Positions 1 to 8,373 are shown, counted from the first letter of the stretch. The stretch: DNA of 64,000 nucleotides from CAITZA01 sp937915285 (GCA_036821825.1 DAISIV010000014.1:20008-84007); one strand, 5' to 3'. Numbers and translations are program-made. The notes: a model not told the origin generated them from the sequence alone.

Positions 1-123
1 CTTATTCCCCTTGTTTCGGTCGGGATGATGTTTCAGTGCAAGCTGTCTGTAAGATTTCTTGATTTCCTCACCGCTAGCGGTCTTTTCTACTTCAAGAATC
101 TCGTAATAATCACGTTTTATCAT
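1..123 (-). CDS. dnaJ: DnaJ chaperone, N-terminal fragment cut by window edge
   Basis: The 41 visible codons run from an ATG at 123 off the left edge. They read as the start of a J domain: MIKRDYYEILEV, then a helix with KKSYRQLALK and the HPD tripeptide (HHPDRNKGN) that stimulates DnaK ATPase. This arrangement is typical of full-length DnaJ co-chaperones. Whether the Gly/Phe region, zinc fingers and C-terminal domains follow cannot be seen, so a smaller J-domain protein is possible. A small zinc-binding protein gene lies upstream on the same strand. Confidence 0.85.
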   Translation of the reverse strand, partial: MIKRDYYEILEVEKTASGEEIKKSYRQLALKHHPDRNKGNK

Positions 124-228
124 CGATTAAACTCTTGATTCATTTTTTGGGATCGAATTAGGCGTTTTGCGCAACCCACACATAGATGTGTACTCATCTT
201 CCGTTTGTCACTCCCATGCCGGAATTTT

Positions 229-432
229 TTAAGCCTTTTTTGCGGATTTCGCTTTCTCGGCGCAGCTAAGCATGTCACCTTCCTTGATCAACATGTTGAT
301 TATACAAGCTGTCCTGAACTGGCAATATATCTTGGGACTGTGGCAGCAGGCGCATTCCTCACACATTCTTACGCCATCTTTCTCACAAAAAAACACACCC
401 TCACGGTCAGGGTGCCTGTAACAAGGTTCCAT
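229..432 (-). CDS. Small Cys-rich, probably zinc-binding protein (B-box-like)
   Basis: This 67-residue protein opens MEPCYRHPDREGVFFC and continues with CEECACC and a YCQFRTACII segment. The C/H spacing resembles a short B-box-type zinc finger. No signal peptide or membrane segment is visible, so it is probably cytoplasmic. The ATG at 432 follows an AGGTGA-like ribosome binding site about five bases upstream. It lies between a lactonase-like gene and dnaJ, all on the minus strand. I recall similar short proteins in other deltaproteobacteria, but the function is unknown. The overlapping frame at 369-590 has no such motif pattern and is treated as a shadow. Confidence 0.6.
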   Translation of the reverse strand: MEPCYRHPDREGVFFCEKDGVRMCEECACCHSPKIYCQFRTACIINMLIKEGDMLSCAEKAKSAKKA

Positions 433-586
433 GTTTCACCTACAGACTGACTGTTTTGCTTCTTGTCGTTAGCCGAAGCGTTTCCCCTGAGAATAATCAA
501 TCCACATAAGACATCAACGTCATGTTCCCGTGGGGTATGATTTCTGATAACTTTTTTTGGGGAAATCCTTTCGTTCACAAACATTA

Positions 587-1306
587 TCATTCAGGGATGC
601 TGGTCATCTTTCCAATAGCAAGTTCATGGACAGGAATGATAATGTCGGCCGTCTCCCGGATACGGTTCATGCTATCATAGGCTTCTATAGTGTTGAGGAG
701 CACCCCAGGCAGGATCACGTTGCCTGATGGAGGAAAATTCTCCGCGCAACAACACAGTCCCGTGATTACGGCCTTTCCTTTTTCAGTATTCACCACCACT
801 GACTGACCTCCGGGGGTATGACCAGGCGTCAGGATCACCTCGATACCTTCAACGATCTCCGTGTCTCCGTCAATCACCTTTAGGTTCACCCCGTCCAGGA
901 CATCCGGATAATACCGATGATCCACCGGATGTGGATCCATGCAGAAATCAAGTTCCCGTTTCTGGACATAAACTTCCGCATTCGAGCATAAACAGTCATT
1001 CTCGCAGTGATCGTTGTGGAGATGAGTATGAATGACTATATCAATATCTTCCGGCTTCCATCCGATGGTTTCCAAAGCCTCTTCGAACTGCATCACCGGA
1101 AATCCCGTTCTCTCCTCCAGATTGTCCGGAGCAATAAAGTCTTCAACTCCCGTATCAACAATAATCTTCTTGTCGCCACCCATAATCGCAAAAACGTAAA
1201 TGGGCAGAATGATGCGCTTACCGTAAAATCTTTGATAGGTTAATATGCCCTGGTCGGTTTCGTTGAAGCCGACTGCCAGAGGTCGTATGGTGTAGGTTGC
1301 GCTCAT
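587..1306 (-). CDS. Metallo-beta-lactamase-fold hydrolase, AHL-lactonase-like
   Basis: This 239-residue protein has the metallo-beta-lactamase metal motif HTHLHNDH, a later GHTPGGQS histidine and a C-terminal PVHE histidine. The layout and length resemble the AiiA/AttM N-acyl-homoserine lactone lactonase branch. No signal peptide is seen, so it is probably cytoplasmic. The odd point is the segment where the family normally has a metal-bridging Asp after a TG pair: here it reads TGLCCCAEN, so the Asp is missing and three cysteines follow. Lactonase activity is therefore only a family-level guess; another ester or lactone substrate is possible. It sits about 150 bases downstream of the hemB-ahbD-hydrolase operon, on the same strand. 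Confidence 0.8.
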   Translation of the reverse strand: MSATYTIRPLAVGFNETDQGILTYQRFYGKRIILPIYVFAIMGGDKKIIVDTGVEDFIAPDNLEERTGFPVMQFEEALETIGWKPEDIDIVIHTHLHNDHCENDCLCSNAEVYVQKRELDFCMDPHPVDHRYYPDVLDGVNLKVIDGDTEIVEGIEVILTPGHTPGGQSVVVNTEKGKAVITGLCCCAENFPPSGNVILPGVLLNTIEAYDSMNRIRETADIIIPVHELAIGKMTSIPE

Positions 1307-1456
1307 TTTTAATTACTCATACTTTCCGTAGAATTCTATTGACCATACTACAAAAGCAAGACCGTCCATACTGATTTCTGAACCTGCAGACACCCCACTG
1401 TTGACCAGGAAACCCTGAGTTGCCCCCCATGGAGCAAAGTCTGCAGAAATCTTCGG

Positions 1457-2086
1457 CTAGATGTAAGCGTTTTCTCTCTTTTCCCTGCCGATGGTAGATG
1501 TCGGAGTATCACCATAGTTATGCCCTGGCAGAACTATCGTATCATCAGGCAAGGCGAAAAGCTTGTTCCTGATGGTGTTCTGGAGGACCTGGAATGATCC
1601 ACCGGGCAAGTCGGTTCTTCCTACTCCACCCACAAACAGAGTGTCACCGGTGATGACGTAACCGGGAAACAAAAGACATATACCGCCGACAGTGTGCCCG
1701 GGAGTGTGCATCACCTTTACGGAGCTATCCCCAAATGTAATTGCATCCCCGTCTTTCAATAGCAAGGATGCCGGAGGGGACGGCTCAGCTCCGAACATGG
1801 CGAGCATCCCCAGGTTCGGATGGGCTAATGCGTCGGCTTCAAGTTCGTGAATTGCAATCGGCGCCTTGGTAACCTGATTCATTTCCTTGTTACCTGCTAT
1901 GTGATCTACATGGCTGTGAGTGTTCACGATGTATTTGAGGCTCTGGATCCCGCCGTCTCTGGCTGCTTTGAGAATTGGGCCTGACGGGCCTCCGGGATCA
2001 ATCACTATGCCTTCACCTGTGGACTGATCCCCGAGCAGGTAGCAAAATATTTCGAATCCACCAATCTGTATCTGTCTTAATATCAC
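1457..2086 (-). CDS. Metallo-beta-lactamase-fold hydrolase, glyoxalase II-like
   Basis: This 209-residue protein carries NTHSHVDHIAGN (the HxHxDH metal site), a central HTPGHTVGG, a TGDTLFVGG segment that supplies the bridging Asp, and a C-terminal LPGHNYG histidine. The full binuclear metal set is present. The pattern is that of the glyoxalase II / persulfide dioxygenase-like branch, a cytoplasmic thioester hydrolase family. The ATG overlaps the end of ahbD by four bases (ATGA at 2083-2086), so the two are probably translationally coupled in a hemB-ahbD-hydrolase operon. A role in heme metabolism is only suggested by position. Its substrate cannot be told from sequence. Confidence 0.8.
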   Translation of the reverse strand: MILRQIQIGGFEIFCYLLGDQSTGEGIVIDPGGPSGPILKAARDGGIQSLKYIVNTHSHVDHIAGNKEMNQVTKAPIAIHELEADALAHPNLGMLAMFGAEPSPPASLLLKDGDAITFGDSSVKVMHTPGHTVGGICLLFPGYVITGDTLFVGGVGRTDLPGGSFQVLQNTIRNKLFALPDDTIVLPGHNYGDTPTSTIGREKRENAYI

Positions 2087-3153
2087 TTGGTCCTCCGTAA
2101 ACCTGAATAAGCTGGTGGCTCATACATGCAGTATGGCTCCTCGGACATGTAGGATCCCGTGTGTTCATAGGCTCTGGCCCGGCAACCACCACAAAATCTT
2201 AAATAGTCACATTTGCCGCATTTGCCCTCAAGCTTGCTAAATGTCCTTAGGTCGTTGAAAAGGCTTGCATTCTCCCAGAGGTCTGCGAATGACTGTTCCC
2301 TGACTGAACCCGCCTGCACATCAAAATATCCGCATGGCTGTAATTCGCCGATGTGAGACACAAAACAGAATGAAAGCCCTCCAAGACATCCACGGGTTCT
2401 GGCGTTCAGCCCGAAATTTACTTCATCAACCTTTATGCCGTCCATAGCAGCCTGCTGACGCATGATCCTGTAGTATTGAGGCGCGCAGGTCGCTTTTGTC
2501 TCAAGCGTGGATTTTAGACCCAGGTTGTAAAATTCAACCAGGGTCTCCTCGTATTCCCTTGGCCCCATTTCTTCACCTGACATATCCTTTGCCCGACCGG
2601 TGGGGACGAGAAGAAAGACGTGAAAAGCGACGGCTCCGATATCCTCGGCCATTTTCATGATCCGGGCTAACTGGCCCCTGTTTCTTTTGGTCAAGGTGGT
2701 GTTTATCTGGACGCCAACCCCAGCGGATTTCAGGAACTCCACTCCTTTTAGCGATGCGTTGAAGGCTCCAGGTATTTTCCTGAAGTTGTCATGGTCCTCG
2801 GCCGTAGCGCCGTCTATACTGATGCTGGCCCTGGGTATCCCGACTTTTGCAAGCTCCCTGGCAATCCCCTCATCAATCAAGACGCCATTGGTAGCCACGA
2901 CTGCCCTCAAGCCAGACTTGACGGCATACCGGGCCAATTCAAAGAAATCTGGCCTCAGGAGTGGTTCTCCACCGGTCATGATGAGGATGGGGGTTCCGAC
3001 TTGCCTTATGCCATCTATCAGGCTTAAGCCCTCCTGGGTGGACAACTGATTGGGGTCGGCTTCAGGGCAAGCGCCTGCCCGACAGTGAATGCAGTTCAGA
3101 TTACACGCCCTGGTCATTTCCCAGGCGACTAGCCGCAGATCGAAATGTTTCAC
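2083..3153 (-). CDS. ahbD: AhbD-type radical SAM heme synthase
   Basis: This 356-residue radical SAM protein has Cys17, Cys21 and Cys24 (ACNLNCIHC) for the SAM-binding [4Fe-4S] cluster, a TGGEPLL segment, and a C-terminal Cys set (RGCLGG, QPCGYF, GKCGKC, FCGGCRARA) for a second cluster. Internal landmarks such as ATCAPQYYRIMRQ match AhbD as I remember it. AhbD converts Fe-coproporphyrin III to heme by two oxidative decarboxylations, the last step of the siroheme-dependent route. It overlaps hemB by four bases upstream and a hydrolase downstream. The related AhbC/NirJ proteins are the main alternative; order and landmarks favour AhbD. Confidence 0.8.
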   Translation of the reverse strand: MKHFDLRLVAWEMTRACNLNCIHCRAGACPEADPNQLSTQEGLSLIDGIRQVGTPILIMTGGEPLLRPDFFELARYAVKSGLRAVVATNGVLIDEGIARELAKVGIPRASISIDGATAEDHDNFRKIPGAFNASLKGVEFLKSAGVGVQINTTLTKRNRGQLARIMKMAEDIGAVAFHVFLLVPTGRAKDMSGEEMGPREYEETLVEFYNLGLKSTLETKATCAPQYYRIMRQQAAMDGIKVDEVNFGLNARTRGCLGGLSFCFVSHIGELQPCGYFDVQAGSVREQSFADLWENASLFNDLRTFSKLEGKCGKCDYLRFCGGCRARAYEHTGSYMSEEPYCMYEPPAYSGLRRTK

Positions 3154-4145
3154 TTTTTCCTCTTTACAGCGCCATCCTGGAGCAACCTTGCCGCTTCCAG
3201 CGCATGATAGGTGATTATGAGGTCAGCCCCGGCGCGTCGGATGGACAGAAGGGTTTCCATCATGCAACGGTCATGATCAATCCACCCGTTCTGGGCGGCA
3301 GCCTTGATCATGGCGAACTCACCGCTTACGTTGTAGGCGGCTACCGGTAAATCAAAGGCGTTTCGGACACGCCATATGATGTCGAGATAAGGCAGGGCCG
3401 GCTTAACCATGATTATGTCGGCGCCTTCGTCCACATCCATGCCCACTTCACGTATGGCCTCATCCGAGTTTGCAGGATCCATCTGATAGGAGCGTCTATC
3501 CCCTTGCTTGGGGGCCGACTGGGCAGCGTCCCTGAACGGGCCGTAGAATCCGGAGCAGTATTTTGCCGAATAAGCCATAATCGGAAGGGACTCGTGGCCA
3601 GCTTCATCGAGGGCCTCACGAATGGCCCCTACCCTGCCGTCCATCATATCAGACGGGGCTACCATGTCGGCTCCTGCTGAAGCGTGTGAAAGAGCCACCC
3701 TAACTAGCAGGTCCAGCGTGGAATCATTGTCAACATCATGGTTGAGGAGTACACCGCAGTGACCGTGATCGGTATATTCGCAAAGACAAACATCGGTGAT
3801 AACGATGAGGTCGGGATAAGCGTTTTTTACCTGACGCACTGTCCTCTGAATAATTCCATCCTTGGCATAGCCTTCAGAACCGACGGCGTCCTTCCTGGAC
3901 GGTATTCCGAAAAGCATTATCGCAGGGATGCCACGGTCAACAACTTCACGCAATTCTTTGATAAGGACATCCGGTGATAACTGGAAATGACCGGGCATCG
4001 AGGCCAACGGGTTTTTAATCCCTTTCCCGGAAATGCAGAAAAAAGGTAAAATAAAATTTTTGACATTCAATTGGGTTTCGCGAACCATTGATCGCAAAGC
4101 CTCAGTTCTTCTCATTCTTCGTGGTCTGTATTCCGGAAATCGCAT
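3150..4145 (-). CDS. hemB: Delta-aminolevulinic acid dehydratase (porphobilinogen synthase)
   Basis: HemB condenses two 5-aminolevulinate molecules to porphobilinogen in the cytoplasm. The 331-residue length is normal. The Schiff-base lysines are in SAKYCSG (Lys195) and MVKPALPY (Lys248). Cys120, Cys122 and Cys130 (DVCLCEYTDHGHC) form the three-cysteine zinc site, so this is the Zn-type rather than the Mg-only type. The PSDMMDGRVGAI signature is intact. It is the first gene of a minus-strand operon; its stop overlaps the ahbD start (ATGA at 3150-3153), linking early tetrapyrrole synthesis to the final heme step. Confidence 0.95.
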   Translation of the reverse strand: MRFPEYRPRRMRRTEALRSMVRETQLNVKNFILPFFCISGKGIKNPLASMPGHFQLSPDVLIKELREVVDRGIPAIMLFGIPSRKDAVGSEGYAKDGIIQRTVRQVKNAYPDLIVITDVCLCEYTDHGHCGVLLNHDVDNDSTLDLLVRVALSHASAGADMVAPSDMMDGRVGAIREALDEAGHESLPIMAYSAKYCSGFYGPFRDAAQSAPKQGDRRSYQMDPANSDEAIREVGMDVDEGADIIMVKPALPYLDIIWRVRNAFDLPVAAYNVSGEFAMIKAAAQNGWIDHDRCMMETLLSIRRAGADLIITYHALEAARLLQDGAVKRKK

Positions 4146-4301
4146 GGCAACTCCGTTAGTCTTGATTCTTTAAAGAATTTATAAGCCTGATTACGGAGAG
4201 TGTCAATCCGGGCACAGAAGCCGGGTGAGAGCGCGGGGCCACTCAGGACGGCTCATGTGACCACAGGTATCAAATCATGAAGCGGTGGTTGATCAGCAGA
4301 A

Positions 4302-5063
4302 ATGAATAACCGATGCCTTTTCGTATTCGCCCATCCCGATGATGACGCTTTCATGAGCGGAACCATTTTCCGAAAAATTTCTGAAGGCAGCGAGGTTCAT
4401 TGTGTATGGCTGACATCCGGCGGTTACATGGGTGGGGCGTTAAAACGCGAGAAGGAACTCTTTGCTGTAGTTGAAATCCTGGGTCTGAAGAGGTCAAACA
4501 TCCGGCTCTTGAGGCTGCCTGATTTGGGACTGATACAAAAACTTGAAGAAACAGTCGGTTTAATGGTCAGGATTCTTGAACATGTCGATCCCGCGGATGT
4601 TTACGTGACCGCGTTCGAGGGCGGGCATCCTGACCACGACTGCGCCAATTTTGTAGTCTTTGAGGCTCGCAAGCGCTCTCAGATTTCGTTCAGAATTATT
4701 GAATTCCCACTTTATAACGGTTCCGGAAGTTTTTTTACGTGGCGATGGCGAATAAACGCATTCCCCAATGATGACGGATTGGAAATAAAACTTCCACTGA
4801 CTTCGCTGGAAGTAGGGATAAAACACCGCATCATGAGGACTTACTCCAGCCAGTGGATGTACATGGTCCCTGCAAGGCTGGCCACCCCCGAAGAAAAGAT
4901 GCTCAGGTTGGGAGAACCACATCGCATTTGTGGGCAGGACAGAAACCACACGATCAAGCCACATCCCGGAAAGATGAATTACGAGAGGTGGTTCAACCTG
5001 TTCATGAGGATAAAGTTTTCTGACTTTGTCAGAGCAGTTGAGCAGATCAGTTTTCTATCATAG
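4302..5063 (+). CDS. PIG-L/LmbE family deacetylase
   Basis: This 253-residue protein starts with the family zinc motif AHPDDD (residues about 10-15) and has the second histidine segment GGHPDHD near residue 108. These residues bind the catalytic zinc in N-acetylglucosaminyl deacetylases such as GlcNAc-PI, MshB and BshB enzymes. No signal peptide is visible. The substrate is unknown: a sugar nucleotide, GlcNAc-malate or a lipid-linked GlcNAc are all possible. It stands alone on the plus strand, divergent from hemB. The ATG at 4302 has only a weak upstream purine stretch. Confidence 0.8.
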   Translation: MNNRCLFVFAHPDDDAFMSGTIFRKISEGSEVHCVWLTSGGYMGGALKREKELFAVVEILGLKRSNIRLLRLPDLGLIQKLEETVGLMVRILEHVDPADVYVTAFEGGHPDHDCANFVVFEARKRSQISFRIIEFPLYNGSGSFFTWRWRINAFPNDDGLEIKLPLTSLEVGIKHRIMRTYSSQWMYMVPARLATPEEKMLRLGEPHRICGQDRNHTIKPHPGKMNYERWFNLFMRIKFSDFVRAVEQISFLS

Positions 5064-5167
5064 GTTTTTCTGTGACCAGTTTAAACCACTACCCGGCTGT
5101 TTGACGATTAGCATTCAACCGTGGTTTGTTCAGAAGTTGGCGCCAACCGGATAGTGGTAGTGCTGTG

Positions 5168-5443
5168 TCATTCTTCGTCATCACCACAGTCGCAGTTGGG
5201 GAGCATCCAACGGAACACGGCCCCAACAGACCCAAAATAATTCGGCTCACTGTAGCCCATGCGAGCGCATTTTCTCTGGGCTTCATCCTCATTCTGGACC
5301 GAGAAATAACTGGAACACTTGTAACAGCCCTTTTCAGGGACGAATTTTCGGCAAACAACAAAGACAATACTATGCGCCGTCGCTGGCAGGCCAAATGAGA
5401 TGACAGTCACTGCAATCAGTAGAAACTTTCGCCACGTCTTCAT
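5168..5443 (-). CDS. Small exported Cys-rich protein, unknown function
   Basis: This predicted 91-residue protein starts MKTWRKFLLIAVTVISFG and continues to an Ala-rich cleavage region, a clear Sec signal peptide. The mature part has about six cysteines (VCRKF, GCYKCSS, KCARM, NCDCGDDEE), suggesting disulfides or a bound metal in the periplasm, and ends very acidic. The chosen ATG at 5443 follows a strong AGGAGGGAG site; a start five codons upstream would place that site inside the gene. No family is recognised. The opposite-strand frames over it lack any such features. It is isolated from its neighbours. Confidence 0.6.
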   Translation of the reverse strand: MKTWRKFLLIAVTVISFGLPATAHSIVFVVCRKFVPEKGCYKCSSYFSVQNEDEAQRKCARMGYSEPNYFGSVGAVFRWMLPNCDCGDDEE

Positions 5444-5525
5444 TGTCTCCCTCCTCACTCAATTGATCGGTTTCCAACGCTATCGTCTGTCCCAATTATC
5501 AGTGTTGCATGTTTTTTTGTCAAAT

Positions 5526-5567
5526 TAACAATGAGTTATTGCAAAATTTTATTTGCCCTCATTGTTA
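5526..5567. repeat. Inverted repeat (nested hairpin) upstream of iorAB
   Basis: TAACAATGAG (5526-5535) pairs perfectly with CTCATTGTTA (5558-5567). Inside, GCAAA (5541-5545) can pair with TTTGC (5552-5556). It lies in the AT-rich gap between the secreted-protein gene and iorA, which are divergently transcribed. It could be an operator or a transcript hairpin. No T-run follows directly, so a terminator is unlikely. Confidence 0.4.
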
Positions 5568-5650
5568 GCCCGGTGATTCATTAGCCAGTTGTTGAGTCAG
5601 CATCATCACACTCCGGTGAAATTACACCAATACCTGCTATCAAGGCCATG

Positions 5651-5679
5651 TTGACAGATCACAACGCCTAAGATAGAAA
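5651..5679 (+). promoter_or_regulatory. Possible sigma-70 promoter for iorAB
   Basis: TTGACA at 5651-5656 and TAGAAA at 5674-5679 are 17 bases apart. The predicted start of transcription falls almost at the iorA ATG (5686), which also lacks a clear ribosome binding site. Either the transcript is leaderless or this is not the real promoter. Confidence 0.3.
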
Positions 5680-5685
5680 ATTATC

Positions 5686-7512
5686 ATGAAAACGATCAAT
5701 AAACCCAACACTCGATTCCTGATGGGAAATGAAGCCATTGCCCGCGGAATTATAGAGGCAGGCTGTTCAGTCGCAACCGCCTATCCAGGAACCCCATCCT
5801 CTGAGATACTGGAATCGCTCACCCGCTGGAAAAAGGAAATGGGCCACAACATATACCTGGAATGGTCCATAAACGAGAAGGTCGCCTTTGAGGTTGCCTA
5901 TGGCGCGAGTCTGGCCGGCGCGCGCTCGGCTGTTACCATGAAGATGGTCGGTCTAAACGTGGCATCCGATCCTTACCTCAGCGCAACCTACCTCGGGGTT
6001 CGAGGTGGAATGGTTCTCATTGTTGCTGATGATCCAGGCCCTCACTCCAGTCAGACTGAACAGGATTCGCGCTTTTTTGCTTGGCTAGCCAAGGCTCCGG
6101 TCCTTGACCCGAGCACTCCGGCTGAAGCTCTTCAAATGATCAGGCGTGCTTACGAATTGTCCGAAAAATACGAAGTCCCGGTCATGCTCAGGCCTTGTCT
6201 GAGAGTCTGTCATTCAAGACAGAATGTCACTCTCAATGATCCGGTGGATTCAACATACGCCGGCCCATTTAAAAAGAACTGGACACGCTGGGCCGCCATA
6301 CCCAAGTTCAGACTAGCGCTGCACGCGGAACTAAACAAAAAATTAGAGAAAATGACGCAGGATGAGCCTGAATGTTCACCATTTCTGGAGCATCAGGGGT
6401 CCTCGGACAAGCTTGCAATAATTACCAGTGGATCAGTATCGTCTCATGTCTTCGATCTGATTCGAGAAGAACCTCAGTTCGCCATGTTCAACGTCTTCAG
6501 GATCAATATGCCCTTCCCGGCTAACAAGGCCGCATTGCAAAGCATTGTAGACAATCATCAGAAAACTCTGGTGATAGAAGAGACTTACCCTGTAATAGAA
6601 CTCCAGATAGACGACAGACGCAAACTGGTTGGAAGGCTGTCCGGGCTTGTTCCATCTCAGGGGGAATTGACACCTGAGGTCGTAGAAGACGTAATTCTGG
6701 AGGCCATCGGGGAGAAACCAAGGACACGTCCTGACGTTCAGATCAAGGCCAGGAGGCCATCCCTGTGCGCAGGATGCCCTCACAGGTCCTCTTTCTTTAT
6801 GTTGAGAAAGGTTTTCGACAAGGGAATTTACCCCGGAGATATAGGCTGTTACACACTTGGCACAAACATGGGGGCGGTCGATACCTGCCTTTGCATGGGG
6901 GCCTCAATCGGCATGGCCTCGGGCTTCACGCATGCCCAGTTAGAGGAATCAAGGCCACCGGTTGTGGCCACTATCGGAGACTCCACATTTTTCCACGCCG
7001 GCATCCCTGCCTTAATAAATGCTGTCCACAATAAGGCATCATTCACCCTAGTCCTCATGGATAACAGTGTGACCGCCATGACCGGTGGTCAGGTGACCCC
7101 CGCATCCGAACAACTTGCCGACGGCTCGGAAGGCACGCCCGTCGATATTGAAGCCATGATAAGGGCCTGCGGCGTCAAATTTCTCGAGGTAGTCGATCCA
7201 TACAACTTTGAAGAGCTGCAGGCGTCATTCGAACGTTCCTACGAATATTCGGTGAACAAGTCCATGGGTGTCTCTGTAATTATCACCAGAAGGCCTTGTA
7301 TCCGTGTAAAGGGCGTTCAGTTGTCGTCAGACAGGTATACGGTGCTTGACAATTGTGAGCGCTGTATGACCTGCATCAGAGACCTGGAGTGTCCGGCCAT
7401 TTCATTTGAAAAAGAATCCAAGAGCGTCGTGATAGACTCCGACACCTGCTCAGGCTGCGGATTTTGCGTTAGTGTTTGCCCCTGCGGGTCAATTACAAGG
7501 AAGGTATCATAG
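5686..7512 (+). CDS. iorA: Indolepyruvate ferredoxin oxidoreductase, alpha subunit
   Basis: IorA with IorB oxidatively decarboxylates aryl 2-oxoacids from aromatic amino acids to aryl-CoA, reducing ferredoxin. The 608 residues show the family order: an N-terminal pyruvate-oxidoreductase-like domain (GNEAIARGIIEAGC, then AYPGTPSSE), a thiamine-pyrophosphate domain (CAGCPHRSSFF near 360, GDIGCYTLG, then ATIGDSTFFHAG), and a C-terminal bacterial ferredoxin domain with CERCMTC and CSGCGFCVSVCP, giving two [4Fe-4S] clusters. Length is normal. iorB starts two bases after the stop. An aryl-pyruvate role is inferred from the family; it could also run in the acylating direction in an anaerobe. Confidence 0.93.
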   Translation: MKTINKPNTRFLMGNEAIARGIIEAGCSVATAYPGTPSSEILESLTRWKKEMGHNIYLEWSINEKVAFEVAYGASLAGARSAVTMKMVGLNVASDPYLSATYLGVRGGMVLIVADDPGPHSSQTEQDSRFFAWLAKAPVLDPSTPAEALQMIRRAYELSEKYEVPVMLRPCLRVCHSRQNVTLNDPVDSTYAGPFKKNWTRWAAIPKFRLALHAELNKKLEKMTQDEPECSPFLEHQGSSDKLAIITSGSVSSHVFDLIREEPQFAMFNVFRINMPFPANKAALQSIVDNHQKTLVIEETYPVIELQIDDRRKLVGRLSGLVPSQGELTPEVVEDVILEAIGEKPRTRPDVQIKARRPSLCAGCPHRSSFFMLRKVFDKGIYPGDIGCYTLGTNMGAVDTCLCMGASIGMASGFTHAQLEESRPPVVATIGDSTFFHAGIPALINAVHNKASFTLVLMDNSVTAMTGGQVTPASEQLADGSEGTPVDIEAMIRACGVKFLEVVDPYNFEELQASFERSYEYSVNKSMGVSVIITRRPCIRVKGVQLSSDRYTVLDNCERCMTCIRDLECPAISFEKESKSVVIDSDTCSGCGFCVSVCPCGSITRKVS

Positions 7513-7513
7513 A

Positions 7514-8035
7514 ATGAGTCAAATAGTTTTATGCGGCCGCGGGGGACAGGGCATTGTTTTCCTGACCCGACTCATCGGAGATATTGCAACGGCCAAGGGG
7601 TTGAATGTAATATCGGCTGAAACGCATGGCATGGCGGTTAGGGGCGGCTCTATAAACAGTTGCGTAAAGATAGGCGAATATAAATCCTCGCTGGTGCGTT
7701 GGGGCAAGGCGGATTTCCTCATATCTCTGGATGAGAATGAGACGGAAAACAACAGACATTTCCTGAAAGAGAACGGGATGATACTGGAAAATTCGACCTC
7801 TGGGTCAACCAGTGAAACCGTGCGTATAGACGCGACGGGCTTGGCCAGGGAACTCGGTATGGCGCAACTGGAAAACGTGGTAACACTTGGCATGGCCTCA
7901 ACACTTTCAGGATTCCCGCTCACAACTGACGAGATCAGACAGGGACTGATGCTCGACCCCAGGGACAGAGTCAGACAGATGAACCTGAAAGCTCTTGAAA
8001 TGGGCATAGCCGCCCATCCATCCAACTTGGTCTGA
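7514..8035 (+). CDS. iorB: Indolepyruvate ferredoxin oxidoreductase, beta subunit
   Basis: This 173-residue protein is the gamma-type domain that completes the enzyme with IorA. It begins MSQIVLCGRGGQGIVFLTR, the Gly-rich motif of this subunit, and has ETHGMAVRGGSINS, typical of the 2-oxoacid oxidoreductase gamma domain. The ATG at 7514 is chosen because it fits the family start and lies two bases after the iorA stop; a longer frame reaches back 14 codons into iorA and is not needed. The two genes are clearly co-transcribed. Confidence 0.93.
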   Translation: MSQIVLCGRGGQGIVFLTRLIGDIATAKGLNVISAETHGMAVRGGSINSCVKIGEYKSSLVRWGKADFLISLDENETENNRHFLKENGMILENSTSGSTSETVRIDATGLARELGMAQLENVVTLGMASTLSGFPLTTDEIRQGLMLDPRDRVRQMNLKALEMGIAAHPSNLV

Positions 8036-8112
8036 CTGCGGTCCCAAGAGGCTTGGCGTGATTGCAAAACTAAATGCTAGCATAAGTATTATCTAAACAT
8101 TCTGGAGGCCTT

Positions 8113-8373
8113 TTGAAAATTGAGGATGTCTTACTACAATTAGCTGACAGGATACTGGATTTTGACGAGGCTTCACTTGCCCAACTCCAGGAGAAATATT
8201 TGAACAGGGTTTCTGACTTTACACCCACCCGTGATTGGGAAAGGTCTATAATCGTTTACTTTTTGATCAATTCCGTGCGCGTGAAAAATAAAATATTCAA
8301 TGACCGGGTCAAGGGCTCTCAGGGCCCGGACCCTTTGAAATCCACGAAGAATCTGTTGAAAATAGTAAAATAG
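8113..8373 (+). CDS. Small hypothetical protein, TTG start
   Basis: This 86-residue protein is predicted to start at TTG 8113, preceded by a good TGGAGG site at about 8102-8107. It is rich in charged residues (MKIEDVLLQLADRILDFDEA) and looks mostly helical and soluble. It has no Cys motif, signal peptide or membrane segment. It lies 77 bases after iorB on the same strand, but the gap is long enough that co-transcription is uncertain. No family is recognised. The well-placed ribosome binding site and protein-like composition are the main support. Confidence 0.5.
   Translation: MKIEDVLLQLADRILDFDEASLAQLQEKYLNRVSDFTPTRDWERSIIVYFLINSVRVKNKIFNDRVKGSQGPDPLKSTKNLLKIVK

Noticed and set aside
369..590. 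Minus-strand frame of 73 codons overlapping the small Cys-rich gene
   Set aside because: It overlaps a better supported gene in another frame, has no domain pattern and no ribosome binding site.
5126..5398. Plus-strand frame of 90 codons across the secreted Cys-rich gene
   Set aside because: The opposite strand has a signal peptide, a strong ribosome binding site and conserved-looking cysteines; this frame has none of these.
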